DNA from: RGIG2206 sp045648425
GTDB taxonomy: Bacteria; Bacillota; Clostridia; Oscillospirales; Acutalibacteraceae
DNA: 31,251 bases
Direction: 5' to 3'
Assembly: GCA_045648425.1 (NCBI GenBank)
Contig: JAZRNV010000047.1
Location: 1-31,251 of the forward strand
The number at the start of each line of letters is the position of its first letter. Position 1 is the stretch's first letter. Under the pieces are notes generated by a model. The model did not search any database. It was not told where the DNA came from and saw nothing but the letters and a program-made list of their open reading frames with translations. A program made the position numbers and the translations under genes. Of this stretch, positions 8,871-18,000 are shown piece after piece.

Positions 8871-8900
8871 AAAAGATGCCCGCTTAAATTGGCGGGCATC
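8871..8900 (-). terminator. Attenuator-like hairpin between rpsB and tsf
   Basis: A 9-bp GC-rich inverted repeat (GATGCCCGC with GCGGGCATC, 8875-8883 and 8892-8900), 8-nt loop, then TTTTG on the minus strand. The short T-run suggests partial termination. This would adjust the S2 to EF-Ts ratio or act as an RNA processing site. Confidence 0.6.
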
Positions 8901-8915
8901 ATAATTTACCGAAAA

Positions 8916-9656
8916 TTACTCGGCAGCTTCAGCATCGGCAGGTGCCTCTGCCTCAACAGCGGCAGAGCCCTGAACGCCCTGTTTGCCCTCAAGAACAGCA
9001 TCAGCCATAGTAGCGGCAATCAACTTAACTGCACGGATAGCATCGTCGTTACCGGGAATTACATAGTCAATCTCATCAGGATCGCAGTTGGTATCAACAA
9101 TAGCAACGATCGGAATGTTGAGCTTCTTAGCTTCAGAAACTGCAATTCTTTCCTTGCGGGGGTCAACAATGAAGAGTGCACCGGGGAGCTTCTTCATGTT
9201 CTGGATACCACCCATAAATTTCTCGAGCTTTTCAATCTCGAGCTTGAGCTTGATAACTTCCTTCTTGGGAAGAAGATCAAAGGTGCCATCCTCTTGCATT
9301 TTGCGAAGCTGATTAAGACGCTTAATGCGAAGGGTGATGGTGTTGAAGTTGGTCATCATACCGCCAAGCCATCTTGCATCAACATAAGGCATTTCGCAAC
9401 GGATTGCTTCTTCCTTAACTGATTCCTGGGCCTGCTTTTTGGTGCCAACAAACAAAATGTCTTTGCCTTCAAGAGCAAGATCGCGAACGAAGTTGTAAGC
9501 AACCTCAAGATTCTTTACGGTCTTCTGAAGGTCGATAATGTAGATACCGTTGCGCTCTGCAAAGATATACTCTGACATTTTGGGGTTCCAGCGTCTGGTC
9601 TGATGACCAAAATGGACGCCTGCTTCGAGAAGCTGTTTCATAGATACTACTGACAT
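8916..9656 (-). CDS. rpsB: Small ribosomal subunit protein uS2
   Basis: The 30S protein S2. The 246-residue protein begins MSVVSMKQLLEAGVHFGHQTRRWNPKM, and the S2 signatures PYVDARWLGGMMTNF and PGALFIVDPRKE are intact. The C-terminus ends in an alanine/glutamate-rich tail (AEAPADAEAAE). The ATG at 9656 has a strong AAAAGGAGG site; the longer reading frame into the leader has no support. It heads the rpsB-tsf unit under the promoter at 9768-9796. Confidence 0.97.
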   Translation of the reverse strand: MSVVSMKQLLEAGVHFGHQTRRWNPKMSEYIFAERNGIYIIDLQKTVKNLEVAYNFVRDLALEGKDILFVGTKKQAQESVKEEAIRCEMPYVDARWLGGMMTNFNTITLRIKRLNQLRKMQEDGTFDLLPKKEVIKLKLEIEKLEKFMGGIQNMKKLPGALFIVDPRKERIAVSEAKKLNIPIVAIVDTNCDPDEIDYVIPGNDDAIRAVKLIAATMADAVLEGKQGVQGSAAVEAEAPADAEAAE

Positions 9657-9761
9657 GACAAATATCCTCCTTTTAGTTTTTCCTCCGCTGCGAATCAGCC
9701 CGTACGCCCACCGAAAAAACCGGCACCGGGGCACAGTCTCGCAACGTGTGTATTTTGTCAC
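9657..9761 (-). promoter_or_regulatory. rpsB 5' leader, possible S2 autoregulatory RNA
   Basis: About 105 nt of untranslated leader lie between the predicted start site and the rpsB ATG. It is much more GC-rich than the flanking promoter. It contains GCCC...CCG, a T6 loop, and CGG...GGGC that can fold into an interrupted hairpin, with a further GTACGGGC segment downstream. Leaders before rpsB are autoregulated by S2 in several bacteria; whether this one is has not been tested, and I cannot match it to a named RNA family. Confidence 0.35.
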
Positions 9762-9767
9762 CAGAGG

Positions 9768-9796
9768 ATTATACCACACTTATTTTAGTTTTGCAA
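9768..9796 (-). promoter_or_regulatory. Extended -10 sigma-A promoter of rpsB-tsf
   Basis: Minus strand: TTGCAA, 17-bp spacer, TATAAT, with TGG immediately before the -10 (extended TGn). It lies in an AT-rich gap between ymxH and the rpsB leader. Its -35 hexamer and the GTGG before the -10 are shared with the rpmE promoter. Confidence 0.8.
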
Positions 9797-9812
9797 GTAC
9801 TTTTTTTCATTT

Positions 9813-10094
9813 TTATCTTGCTTTTGTGCCAAAAACGCCCTTACTGCGATGAGGTATATGAGCACAATTAACCAATACGGTATCCTCCCCTATTACTTCT
9901 ATATCCGACCAAGGTATTGTCAAATCATCATCTCGACCTATTACCCCAAGCAAACGAGGACGGCCATAAACAACTATGGCAGTCACCTTTGCGGTTTCTG
10001 TATCAAACTCTAAATCACCAACCGGGCCAAGCAGACTGCCGTCTCTGACGCAAACAACCTCTTTGTTTTTTAAATCGAATATTCTGCAAATCAT
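9813..10094 (-). CDS. PRC-barrel protein, YlmC/YmxH family
   Basis: A 93-residue protein consisting of one PRC-barrel domain: an opening strand MICRIFDLKNKEVVCV, then GSLLGPVGDLEFDTETAKVTAIVVYGR, and IPWSDIEVIGEDTVLV near the end. Members are small cytoplasmic proteins of endospore-forming and other clostridia, annotated YlmC/YmxH and loosely tied to sporulation; the molecular role is not known. It follows rpoD closely. Its AGGGGGG ribosome binding site is the 3' arm of a 10-bp hairpin (10101-10127), so its translation may be low or regulated. The start ATG is 6 nt downstream of that site. Function is inferred from family only. Confidence 0.88.
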   Translation of the reverse strand: MICRIFDLKNKEVVCVRDGSLLGPVGDLEFDTETAKVTAIVVYGRPRLLGVIGRDDDLTIPWSDIEVIGEDTVLVNCAHIPHRSKGVFGTKAR

Positions 10095-10100
10095 AAAATA

Positions 10101-10127
10101 CCCCCCTGCAAATTATATGCAGGAGGG
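10101..10127 (-). promoter_or_regulatory. Hairpin masking the ymxH ribosome binding site / weak rpoD terminator
   Basis: On the minus strand CCCTCCTGCA (10127-10118) pairs with TGCAGGGGGG (10110-10101) over 10 bp with one wobble; the loop is 7 nt. The 3' arm is also the ribosome binding site of the PRC-barrel gene. The following TATTTT is too weak for efficient termination, so it could be a leaky rpoD terminator, a translational lock, or both. Confidence 0.55.
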
Positions 10128-10139
10128 CTAAGCATTTAG

Positions 10140-11165
10140 TTATTTATCTCTGAATTTACTGCTGCGTACCGGATGACGGAGCTTGCGCAATGCCTTTGCC
10201 TCTATCTGGCGAATACGCTCACGAGTAACCTGGAACTGTTCACCAACCTGCTCAAGGGTGTGGCATCGGCCGTCAACAAGTCCAAAACGCAAACGGATAA
10301 CCTGCTCTTCACGGGGAGTAAGTGTTTTAAGAACGTTGTCTATATCTTCATTAGTTATGGTTTTAAGTGCAGCATCATCCGGCGCCAATGCGTCCTCATC
10401 ACGGATAAAATCCATCAATCGACTGTCTTCTTCGGGGCCTATGGGAGTTTCCATAGAAACAGTCTCTTGAGCGACACGCATAATTTCGCGCACACGCTCA
10501 ACGGGCAAATCCATTGCCTGGGCGATCTGCTCTTCAGACGGTTCACTGCCGTTTTCGTGCAAAAGCTGGCTTTGAACCTTCTTAAGTCGATTAATTGTCT
10601 CTACCATATGGACAGGAATACGTATTGTACGGGCTTGATCTGCAATAGCTCTGGTTATTGCCTGACGAATCCACCAAGTTGCATAGGTAGAAAACTTGAA
10701 GCCCTTGGTGTGGTCAAACTTTTCAACGGCTTTTATAAGGCCAACATTACCTTCTTGAATAAGATCAAGAAAATGCATACCTCTGCCTACGTAACGCTTT
10801 GCGATGCTTACAACCAAGCGAAGGTTGGCCTCGGTCAATCGCTTTTTGGCGTTTTGGTCACCATCAATAATGCGAGTAGCCAAGCTAACCTCTTCATCAG
10901 GTGAAAGAAGAGGTACACGGCCGATTTCTTTAAGATAAAGCTTAACAGGGTCATCAAGAGAAACGCTGTCAATATTAAGAGCGTCTTCTAAATCCTCTGC
11001 TTCTGCCTCTTCCATCTCGAGATCTTCCGCAGTGGGCTCATCGGCCATTACATCAATATCAAGGTCAAGCACGGGAGAATCATCATCAATATCGCTTATG
11101 CCCAGATGGGCGCTTGCTTTATCAATGTCAAATTCACCTTTAGTATAATCCAACTCGTCTTTCAT
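10140..11165 (-). CDS. rpoD: RNA polymerase primary sigma factor RpoD/SigA
   Basis: The housekeeping sigma factor. The 341-residue protein has a short acidic N-terminal part, then region 1.2 (DDPVKLYLKEIGRVPLLS), region 2 with ANLRLVVSIAKRYVGRG, DLIQEGNVGLIKAVEKFD and FKFSTYATWWIRQAITRAI, region 3, and region 4 with TLTPREEQVIRLRFGL and the helix-turn-helix TLEQVGEQFQVTRERIRQIE. The length fits the short SigA of Firmicutes, which lack the non-conserved insert of proteobacteria. GGAGAG lies 8 nt before the ATG. It follows dnaG by 5 nt, the widespread dnaG-rpoD arrangement. Confidence 0.97.
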   Translation of the reverse strand: MKDELDYTKGEFDIDKASAHLGISDIDDDSPVLDLDIDVMADEPTAEDLEMEEAEAEDLEDALNIDSVSLDDPVKLYLKEIGRVPLLSPDEEVSLATRIIDGDQNAKKRLTEANLRLVVSIAKRYVGRGMHFLDLIQEGNVGLIKAVEKFDHTKGFKFSTYATWWIRQAITRAIADQARTIRIPVHMVETINRLKKVQSQLLHENGSEPSEEQIAQAMDLPVERVREIMRVAQETVSMETPIGPEEDSRLMDFIRDEDALAPDDAALKTITNEDIDNVLKTLTPREEQVIRLRFGLVDGRCHTLEQVGEQFQVTRERIRQIEAKALRKLRHPVRSSKFRDK

Positions 11166-11170
11166 ATTTA

Positions 11171-12937
11171 CTACTCTCCATTCTTTGGTTTACCCATTCT
11201 TTTTATATTTTCCGCCCATTCGTCATCAGACATTGACGACGGGTCTTGCAGGACGGTTTTTGCCTTTTCATCTCGCATCACGGCGATGCTGTCTTTCAAT
11301 TGCTTTTCAGCAACATCGCCTCCTGCTCTGCGATTAAACATCATTACGATTTCGCCCATTTCATCAGGAGCAAAATCAGCACTGAACAATCCAAAATCCG
11401 GCTGCGCCCCCGATTGAATCACCGCCACCAATCGTTCAAAAATGCGGCGGTTAAAATCGGTAACAAAATCCTCGGATTTAAGACCGCACTCCCTGAAAAA
11501 TTCGGGGTGATTATAAATAACGCTGAGAGCCGTTTCCTCCGCAACACAAGCTCGCTTACGTTGTGTTTTTTGAGGATTGGCCGATTTAACATCGCTTTGC
11601 CCACTGACAATTTTTGCCGTTCTGCGTTTTTCGGCCGCCCTTGTTCCTATTTTTATTGCTCGGTCAACCGACTGCTTAAACACCCGCAAAGGAATATCAA
11701 ATCTTTCAGCAATCTGGCTTGAATATATTTCGCGGGCTATGGGGTCGTCCACTTTTGAGAGTATCGACGCGGCCGCTCTTAAATATTCAAGCTTCCCGTT
11801 ATCAGAGGCCAAATTATGGTTATTTTCTTCGCTTTTAAGCTTATACTCAATCTCATTACCTGCGTCGTTAACCAAATTAGAAAAAACCGCAGACCCGTGT
11901 TTGCGAATAAACTCGTCGGGGTCTTTTTCATCCGGCAAGCGCACCACTCGCACCTTCATTCCTGTTTTGCCGAGAATTTCAATAGTGCGGTTGGTTGATT
12001 TTTCACCTGCAGCATCAGAATCCATAACAACAACAATTTCATCCGTATAACGAGAGAGCAATTTTGCCTGGTCATCGGTAAAGGAGGTTCCGCAAGCTGC
12101 TACGGCATTATCAAAGCCCGCTTGGTGCATTGCAATAACATCCATATATCCCTCGCAAAGAATAATCTCTTTATGCTTTGAGTTTTTTGCAAAGTTAAGT
12201 GCAAAGGCATTGTTGGTTTTTTTATAAACAGGTGTATCTGATGTGTTTATGTATTTTGCAGAAGATTCATCACCCGGCAGCTTTCTGCCGCCAAAAGCAA
12301 TTACGTTACCCCTTAAGTCAATAATCGGAAACATCACTCGACGGCTGAAACGATCAAAATAACCGTTACCGCTTTTACGCTTAACTATAAGATTGGCCTG
12401 CAGCATTATATCTTCGCTGAAGCCCTCTTTTTTCAGGTGCTTGTACAACGCATCCCACGAATCTGGGGCATAGCCCAAGCCAAAATGGCGTATGGTCGAT
12501 GCCGACAGTTTTCGAGTTTGAGCAAAATACTCAATGCCACGCTTGTCAGAATCATCAAAAAGCTTTGAATGAAAAAACCTTGCTGCCGCTCGGTTGACCT
12601 CGTAAATTTTAAGGCGAAGCTTTTGCATTGAATCGTCATAGCCGTCGGTAGGCACCTGCAGGCCCGAACGATCAGCCAGAGTACGAACCGCCTCCATATA
12701 ATCAAGGTTTTCGATTCTCATTACAAAATTTATAACATCTCCACCTGCTCCGCAGCCAAAGCAATAGAAGGAGTTCGTTTGAGTATAGACGGTAAAAGAG
12801 CCCGTCTTTTCATTATGAAATGGGCACAATCCAACAAGGGTGTTGCCTCTTCTGCGCAATGAAACATACTGCGAAATAACCGACTCCACTTCATTTCTGG
12901 CTGTCAGCTCGGTAATAAAAGACTCATTAAGTCGCAC
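11171..12937 (-). CDS. dnaG: DNA primase
   Basis: Synthesises RNA primers for replication. The 588-residue protein begins with the CHC2 zinc finger (C38, H41, C59, C62 in CPFHNEKTGSF and YCFGCG). The TOPRIM catalytic domain follows with EGYMDVIAMHQAG and VMDSDAAGEKST, and a C-terminal DnaB-interacting region ends the protein. The start is GTG 12937, with AAAGGAG upstream. It lies 27 nt after the dGTPase-like gene and 5 nt before rpoD. All key residues visible are intact; the CPFHxEKTPSF finger motif has G in place of P, a minor change. Confidence 0.97.
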   Translation of the reverse strand: MRLNESFITELTARNEVESVISQYVSLRRRGNTLVGLCPFHNEKTGSFTVYTQTNSFYCFGCGAGGDVINFVMRIENLDYMEAVRTLADRSGLQVPTDGYDDSMQKLRLKIYEVNRAAARFFHSKLFDDSDKRGIEYFAQTRKLSASTIRHFGLGYAPDSWDALYKHLKKEGFSEDIMLQANLIVKRKSGNGYFDRFSRRVMFPIIDLRGNVIAFGGRKLPGDESSAKYINTSDTPVYKKTNNAFALNFAKNSKHKEIILCEGYMDVIAMHQAGFDNAVAACGTSFTDDQAKLLSRYTDEIVVVMDSDAAGEKSTNRTIEILGKTGMKVRVVRLPDEKDPDEFIRKHGSAVFSNLVNDAGNEIEYKLKSEENNHNLASDNGKLEYLRAAASILSKVDDPIAREIYSSQIAERFDIPLRVFKQSVDRAIKIGTRAAEKRRTAKIVSGQSDVKSANPQKTQRKRACVAEETALSVIYNHPEFFRECGLKSEDFVTDFNRRIFERLVAVIQSGAQPDFGLFSADFAPDEMGEIVMMFNRRAGGDVAEKQLKDSIAVMRDEKAKTVLQDPSSMSDDEWAENIKRMGKPKNGE

Positions 12938-12964
12938 TATGTTTCACTCCTTTTCTTATAAAAG

Positions 12965-13963
12965 TTAATATTCCCAACTGTGAGGGACAAACAAATCTGT
13001 AAATGTCAATGTTGCATATCGGTCAGTCATACCTGCTATATGGTCAATAGCTGCCCGTTCAACACCTTCACGCTCTCTTATAGCGTTATATTCTTGCGGA
13101 AGCTTATTTGCGTTGCGAACGTAATAGCTAAACAACCACCTAATCATATCTGACACCTTATACTCTTCACTTTTGGCAATAGGATTAGTATAAACATTGT
13201 CAAATAAAAACTTATGAAGCTGATCGTATTTTTCAAAAAAATCGGGCTCCATAACAATATCATCCTTGCTGGCACGAACAATCGAACTAACCAGCGTGTC
13301 TATACGTTCACTTTTTGAAAAGCCGAGCTTTTGACGTATACCAAGAGGAATATCCTCTTCACTTAATATGCCTGCTCGAACAGCATCATCAATATCGTGG
13401 TTTATGTAGGCGATTCTGTCGGCCATACGAACAATTCTGCCCTCAAGAGTAAAGGCCTGTTCACCGGAGGTGTGACGCTCAATGCCATTAAGCACCTCTG
13501 CTGTAAGATTAAGACCGTTGCCATCCTTTTCGATAAATTCTACTACTCTTACGCTTTGCTCATAATGCTTGAAGCCCGTTTCAGAGCAGTCATTAAGAGC
13601 GCGCTCGCCTGCATGTCCAAACGGAGTATGTCCCAAATCGTGAGCAAGAGCAATAGCTTCGGTTAAATCTTCATTAAGGGCCAGAGCTCGCGCAATTGTT
13701 CTGGCGATTTGAGCTACCTCAAGAGTATGGGTAAGTCTCGTGCGGTAATGATCGCCTTCGGGAGAAAGAAAAACCTGAGTTTTATGCTTTAGGCGGCGAA
13801 AGGCCTTACAATGAATTACACGGTCTCGGTCTCTCTGAAAGCACGTGCGCAAATCACATTCGGTCTCAGCTTTTTTGCGTCCTCTTGAGTTATCTGAAAA
13901 AGCGGCTGCAGAGCATAATGTTGCCCGTTCTGCCGCTTCTATTCTTTCACGCACACTGCTCAC
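12965..13963 (-). CDS. dgt: dGTP triphosphohydrolase-like HD protein
   Basis: A deoxyguanosinetriphosphate triphosphohydrolase-type protein of the HD superfamily, which hydrolyses dNTPs to the nucleoside and triphosphate. The 332-residue length is the short form common next to dnaG in clostridia. The metal ligands are visible in TRLTHTLEVAQ and AHDLGHTPFGHAGE, with RIVRMADRIAYINHDIDDA as the second metal-binding stretch. It begins with GTG 13963, preceded by GAGGTG. It is the first gene of the dgt-dnaG-rpoD-ymxH unit. Exact substrate preference (dGTP or general dNTP) cannot be read from sequence. Confidence 0.93.
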   Translation of the reverse strand: MSSVRERIEAAERATLCSAAAFSDNSRGRKKAETECDLRTCFQRDRDRVIHCKAFRRLKHKTQVFLSPEGDHYRTRLTHTLEVAQIARTIARALALNEDLTEAIALAHDLGHTPFGHAGERALNDCSETGFKHYEQSVRVVEFIEKDGNGLNLTAEVLNGIERHTSGEQAFTLEGRIVRMADRIAYINHDIDDAVRAGILSEEDIPLGIRQKLGFSKSERIDTLVSSIVRASKDDIVMEPDFFEKYDQLHKFLFDNVYTNPIAKSEEYKVSDMIRWLFSYYVRNANKLPQEYNAIREREGVERAAIDHIAGMTDRYATLTFTDLFVPHSWEY

Positions 13964-13994
13964 AATTGAACACCTCGTTAATTTTTTTGCTTTC

Positions 13995-14022
13995 TGTATA
14001 TATTATTCGACAAAAGATGCAA
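13995..14022 (-). promoter_or_regulatory. Possible promoter of dgt-dnaG-rpoD
   Basis: Minus strand: TTGCAT, 16-bp spacer, TATACA, in the AT-rich gap between yigZ and dgt. The hexamers are moderate matches and the spacer is one base short, so this is tentative. Confidence 0.4.
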
Positions 14023-14037
14023 ATACCCTTTATTTTT

Positions 14038-14670
14038 TTATAAATCTTGTTGCTTATATCTTTCATTCAAAATTTCTACGGAGCATTTTCCTCCCGTTGC
14101 ATCGGTTACAGCGCTGCACAAATATCCGTAATTCTCACATTTTATGCAAAAATGTATTTCAACCGCATCGGTAAAAACGGGATCAACATCCATAGCGCCC
14201 TTTGATGCAAGCATAGAATTGAGCTTGCCGTACAAATGATAATCACTCTTGATAACACAGTCATAAACAGGTACCATTGCAATTCTGCCTGCGGCTTTTA
14301 CCGCAAGAGACGCACTGTGAGAATAGGCCCTCACCAATCCTCCGCCGCCAAGCAATACTCCGCCAAAATATCTGGTTGTTACCACACAAACATCGGTAGT
14401 GTCGGATTTTACTATTGCATCAAGGGTAGGTATGCCTGCAGTGCCCTGGGGCTCTGAATCGTCAGAGTATCTGCGAACATTGCCTTCGCGCAAAGAATAG
14501 GCATAAACATTATGAGTAGCATCCCAATATTTTGAACGGCGCGAATTGATAAAATCAATCGCCTCTTGCTCGTTTGCAACAGGAATAGCGGCACAGATAA
14601 ATCTTGACCGCTTTTCTACATACTCATCTTCACCGAACTGTCTGACAGTTTGATAGGCCTTAAGTTCCAT
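14038..14670 (-). CDS. YigZ/IMPACT family protein
   Basis: A 210-residue protein of the UPF0029/IMPACT family. The signature blocks are DDSEPQGTAGIPTL and VVTTRYFGGVLLGGGGLVRAYS; a shorter C-terminal ferredoxin-like domain (the DUF1949 position) follows. Eukaryotic IMPACT binds Gcn1; the bacterial role is unknown, although such proteins are occasionally annotated as peptidase-related. The ATG at 14670 has GGGGG 8 nt upstream. It lies after the rpmE terminator and I see no strong promoter of its own, so it may depend on read-through. Confidence 0.93.
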   Translation of the reverse strand: MELKAYQTVRQFGEDEYVEKRSRFICAAIPVANEQEAIDFINSRRSKYWDATHNVYAYSLREGNVRRYSDDSEPQGTAGIPTLDAIVKSDTTDVCVVTTRYFGGVLLGGGGLVRAYSHSASLAVKAAGRIAMVPVYDCVIKSDYHLYGKLNSMLASKGAMDVDPVFTDAVEIHFCIKCENYGYLCSAVTDATGGKCSVEILNERYKQQDL

Positions 14671-14695
14671 TTGTGTCGCCCCCTTTTTGATAATA

Positions 14696-14730
14696 GGAAA
14701 AGTTCCGCAACCTATAATGGATGCGGAACT
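14696..14730 (-). terminator. Terminator after rpmE
   Basis: A 9-bp stem AGTTCCGCA with TGCGGAACT (14701-14709 and 14722-14730), extended by CC/GG after one mismatch, followed by TTTTCC on the minus strand. It separates rpmE from yigZ. Confidence 0.75.
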
Positions 14731-14750
14731 GCTTTGAACTGTTATAAAGA

Positions 14751-14954
14751 TTAATCAGCGAGATTTTGACGCTTCTTAAATCTGTCTACTCGTCCACCGG
14801 TGTCAACCAGCTTCTGCTTACCGGTAAAGAAAGGATGGCAGTTCGAGCAAATGTCGAGACGGATGCCCTCTTTAGTGGAGCGGGTTTCAAACTCAGCGCC
14901 GCAGGCACATCTTACAACAACCTTCTCATACTTGGGATGGATTCCCTCTTTCAT
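14751..14954 (-). CDS. rpmE: Large ribosomal subunit protein bL31 (zinc-binding type)
   Basis: The 50S protein L31, 67 residues. It starts MKEGIHPKYEKVVVRCACG and ends in CSNCHPFFTGKQKLVDTGGRVDRF. Four cysteines (C16, C18, C36, C39) make it the zinc-ribbon form, which is the one replaced by a cysteine-free paralogue under zinc limitation in many bacteria. The ATG at 14954 has AGAGGTGA 5 nt upstream; an upstream GTG falls inside that site. It has its own promoter (14995-15023) and terminator, so it is a single-gene unit. Confidence 0.97.
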   Translation of the reverse strand: MKEGIHPKYEKVVVRCACGAEFETRSTKEGIRLDICSNCHPFFTGKQKLVDTGGRVDRFKKRQNLAD

Positions 14955-14994
14955 CGTAGTCACCTCTTTCTCATATTTTCACGTTAACGAATGA

Positions 14995-15023
14995 ATGATA
15001 CCACATTGAAATGATAATTGCAA
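14995..15023 (-). promoter_or_regulatory. Sigma-A promoter of rpmE
   Basis: Minus strand: TTGCAA, 17-bp spacer, TATCAT, preceded by TGG (extended -10). It resembles the rpsB promoter closely. Confidence 0.75.
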
Positions 15024-15055
15024 GAGTTTTTTTAATTTTTTTTTACATTTTAATG

Positions 15056-18000
15056 TTAAATAACTACTTCAACCGTCTTATTAAGCCAAAAAGAGTATAT
15101 CAGACACCTTTTAATCGGCATACTGTAATTGGCTGAAAAAGCGCGCGCATAAAGCTGCAGCTGCTTTGTGTATCGATCAATCAGCTCTTTCTCATCAATG
15201 TTTCGGTCGGTTTTAAAATCGACAACCGTTATACCGGCATCATCAAACAAAACGCAGTCAGCGACGCCTTGCAATATCACCGTTTCATCACCGTTACATT
15301 CAGAATCAATTTCACTGACGGGAAGCTCGTAAATAAATTTGCCCTCACGTATCACACGCTTTGCCTTTAAGATTTCTGCACACAAATCGCTTTTGAAAAA
15401 AGCGGCAACTGCGGATTCATCTACACCATCGGCCTGGCGAGAGGTAAGCTTACCCTGCTCAACAAGAAGTTCTGTCTCTTTTGTTATGCTTTGCATAGCT
15501 CTTTCATAGTCAGCATAACACATAAACCTATGCGTTGCCGTTCCTCGTTCTGCCGGTGTCATTCCGTCGCGGTTTAAAAATGCAGGACGCGCTGTGCAGA
15601 CAAACTCGTCAGAATTCACATCTTTGGCCAATGCAGATACCGAGTATTTAGATTCAATTTTAAGCAAGCTCTCGTATGGATAACAATAATCAAGCTTATC
15701 TGACAAATCAATTTCAATCGGCTCAGCTTTATATGATTCGTAATCACTGCAGGAAATTGAGTCGCTGTTTATAATCTTGACAGCAACGGTTCCCTTTCCG
15801 TCTGTATTTCTTAACGGCACATCAACCTGAGCATACTCACGCATGGGTGCCCCGTCGGGATGCATCAAAAGAGCCACATACAACCACTCAGACAAAGACC
15901 TCATATTTTGCACCGAATAAGGAGCAACCTTGGCACCGTCATCGTCCTCAACAACATCGGGAAGAACCGATTGCAGCTTTTTGGCAAGATTCTTTTCGGC
16001 CGACATAACAACAAGTTTTTCTTGTGCTCTGGTCATAGCAACGTAAAGCAAGCGCATTTCTTCTGCCACCGAGGCCTTAATCTCCATATTAGCTATGATT
16101 TTTCGAGCAAAAGTATCATAACGTATTGCCTTTTCACTGTCGCATACACGCATACCAATGCCGCCTTGCTCGTGCATTACAAGACCGGCGGAAGCATCTC
16201 TCAGATTGAATTTAGACTCAAGTGCCGCAACTATACATACAGGTGCCTGTAATCCCTTAGACTTATGAACAGTCATAACTCTTACAGCATCTTCGGTGTC
16301 AACAGCAGTTCCACCTGTAATATCGCTGTTGCTGTTTGCCACTCTTTCAACATATCTTAAAAACGAAGTAAGACCCTTATAGCCGTTTTGCTCATAGGTA
16401 GCTGCAAACTCTGTAAGCAGCAGTAAATTCGCCTTGCGTGAGGCACCATCATCCATTGCTCTGGCAATAGCCAGCAAGCCGGTGTCATCATAAATTTTTG
16501 TAATAAGTCGGTCAGAGGGCAGCGTTGCAGCCCACGAACGATATTTAGCCATCATATCCAAAAATCGAGCACACTTGGAACTATGCTTGGCGGCCTCAAG
16601 AAGTGAAGAGTAAATGGATTCTTCCCTCTTACCTATTCTGATTTGCGCAATTTCATCCGCATCAAAGCCAAAAACAGGTGACATTAGTGCAGAAAGCAAC
16701 GGAATATCTTTTAAAGGATTATCAATTGCCTGCAGCAATGACATAATAATCATTATTTCTGTTCTTGAATAGTAATCTGTTTTAAGCTCTGCCAACACAG
16801 GAATATTTCTCGCCCTCAAAGCTGAAACAACGGTCACGCTGTTTGACTTGTAGGAGCGGAGCAAAATCAAGAAGTCGCTGTATTTTACGTCTCGCAATCC
16901 GCCTTTTCCGTCGCTGACCTGCATTTTTTGCTCAACACAATCTTTAATATATGATGCTATATGAGCGCTCTCGTCCTCAAAGGTTCCGTTATCAATAAGG
17001 TGCACCTCTGCGCCACAATCTGCATTATCTGCCAGTCCGGTTGCAATGGGATCAAGCCAATCTCCGGGCAAATAGTCAATTTGAGAGCTTTGTCGAGTCA
17101 TTAGGGCATCAAAGACATAGTTTGCAAAATCGCATATGGCAGGTCGACTTCTGAAATTACCGCTGAGAATTATTTTCGATGGATATGTAACATCATCAAA
17201 ATCAGGAAATTCATCCCTCATTTTTATGAAGTTCAAAGGATTTGCGTGTCTAAATCGGTAAATGCTTTGCTTAACATCTCCCACCAAAAACATATTTTGT
17301 CCATCGTTAGATAAAGCGTTGAAAATAGCGTTTTGTAAATCGTTGGTATCTTGATACTCGTCAACCATAACCTCTTTATATCGGGTTGTCAGCTCCTTTG
17401 CTTCGGGTCTGATAGCCAGCTGACCGTCAATATCCTCGCAGAGAACCTGAAGGGTTTTGAGTTCCACATCCGAGAAGGTCATATAACCCTTATCCTGCTT
17501 TATTTTATCAAACCGTTCTCTGAAAAGCTTAACCAAACGAACAAGAGTCTTTACCTGCTTGCCTGCGGTTTTTATATCTAAAACAGTTTCGTTTTTATCA
17601 AAGGCAAATATATCTTTGTATTTTTTAACCTCATCGCGAACCTCATCCACAACGGCCTTTGCTCTATCTTTGATATAAGCATCAGAATTCTTACTTGCCC
17701 TGCCAATTTCGGGTAAAGAGTAATATTTAAGCACCGTATGAAGCCCGTCATAATCCTTCTTTTCGCCACAATCGAACAAGGCACCCAGCAAATCAATAAG
17801 CGCGACAGTTATGGGATAATAGTTTGCATACACCACATCATTTTGCTCTATAAGAAGCAAAACCCTGTTAAGAGCATAAAGGTAGTGTTTTGTCATCGCA
17901 GTTATGTCTTTGCATACATACTCAAGCCAAAAGTCAAAGCCGGCAGCTTCACAGTCATACATCCTGCAAACACCATCAAGCCATCGGTCAGGCATTGGCA

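Noticed and set aside
9657..9779. N-terminal extension of S2 into the leader
   Set aside because: The extension is Cys/Arg-rich and unlike S2, and the strong ribosome binding site is in front of the internal ATG at 9656.
15044..15055. ACATTTTAATGT palindrome as the addA terminator
   Set aside because: It is purely AT-rich and short, so too unstable to be a convincing intrinsic terminator.
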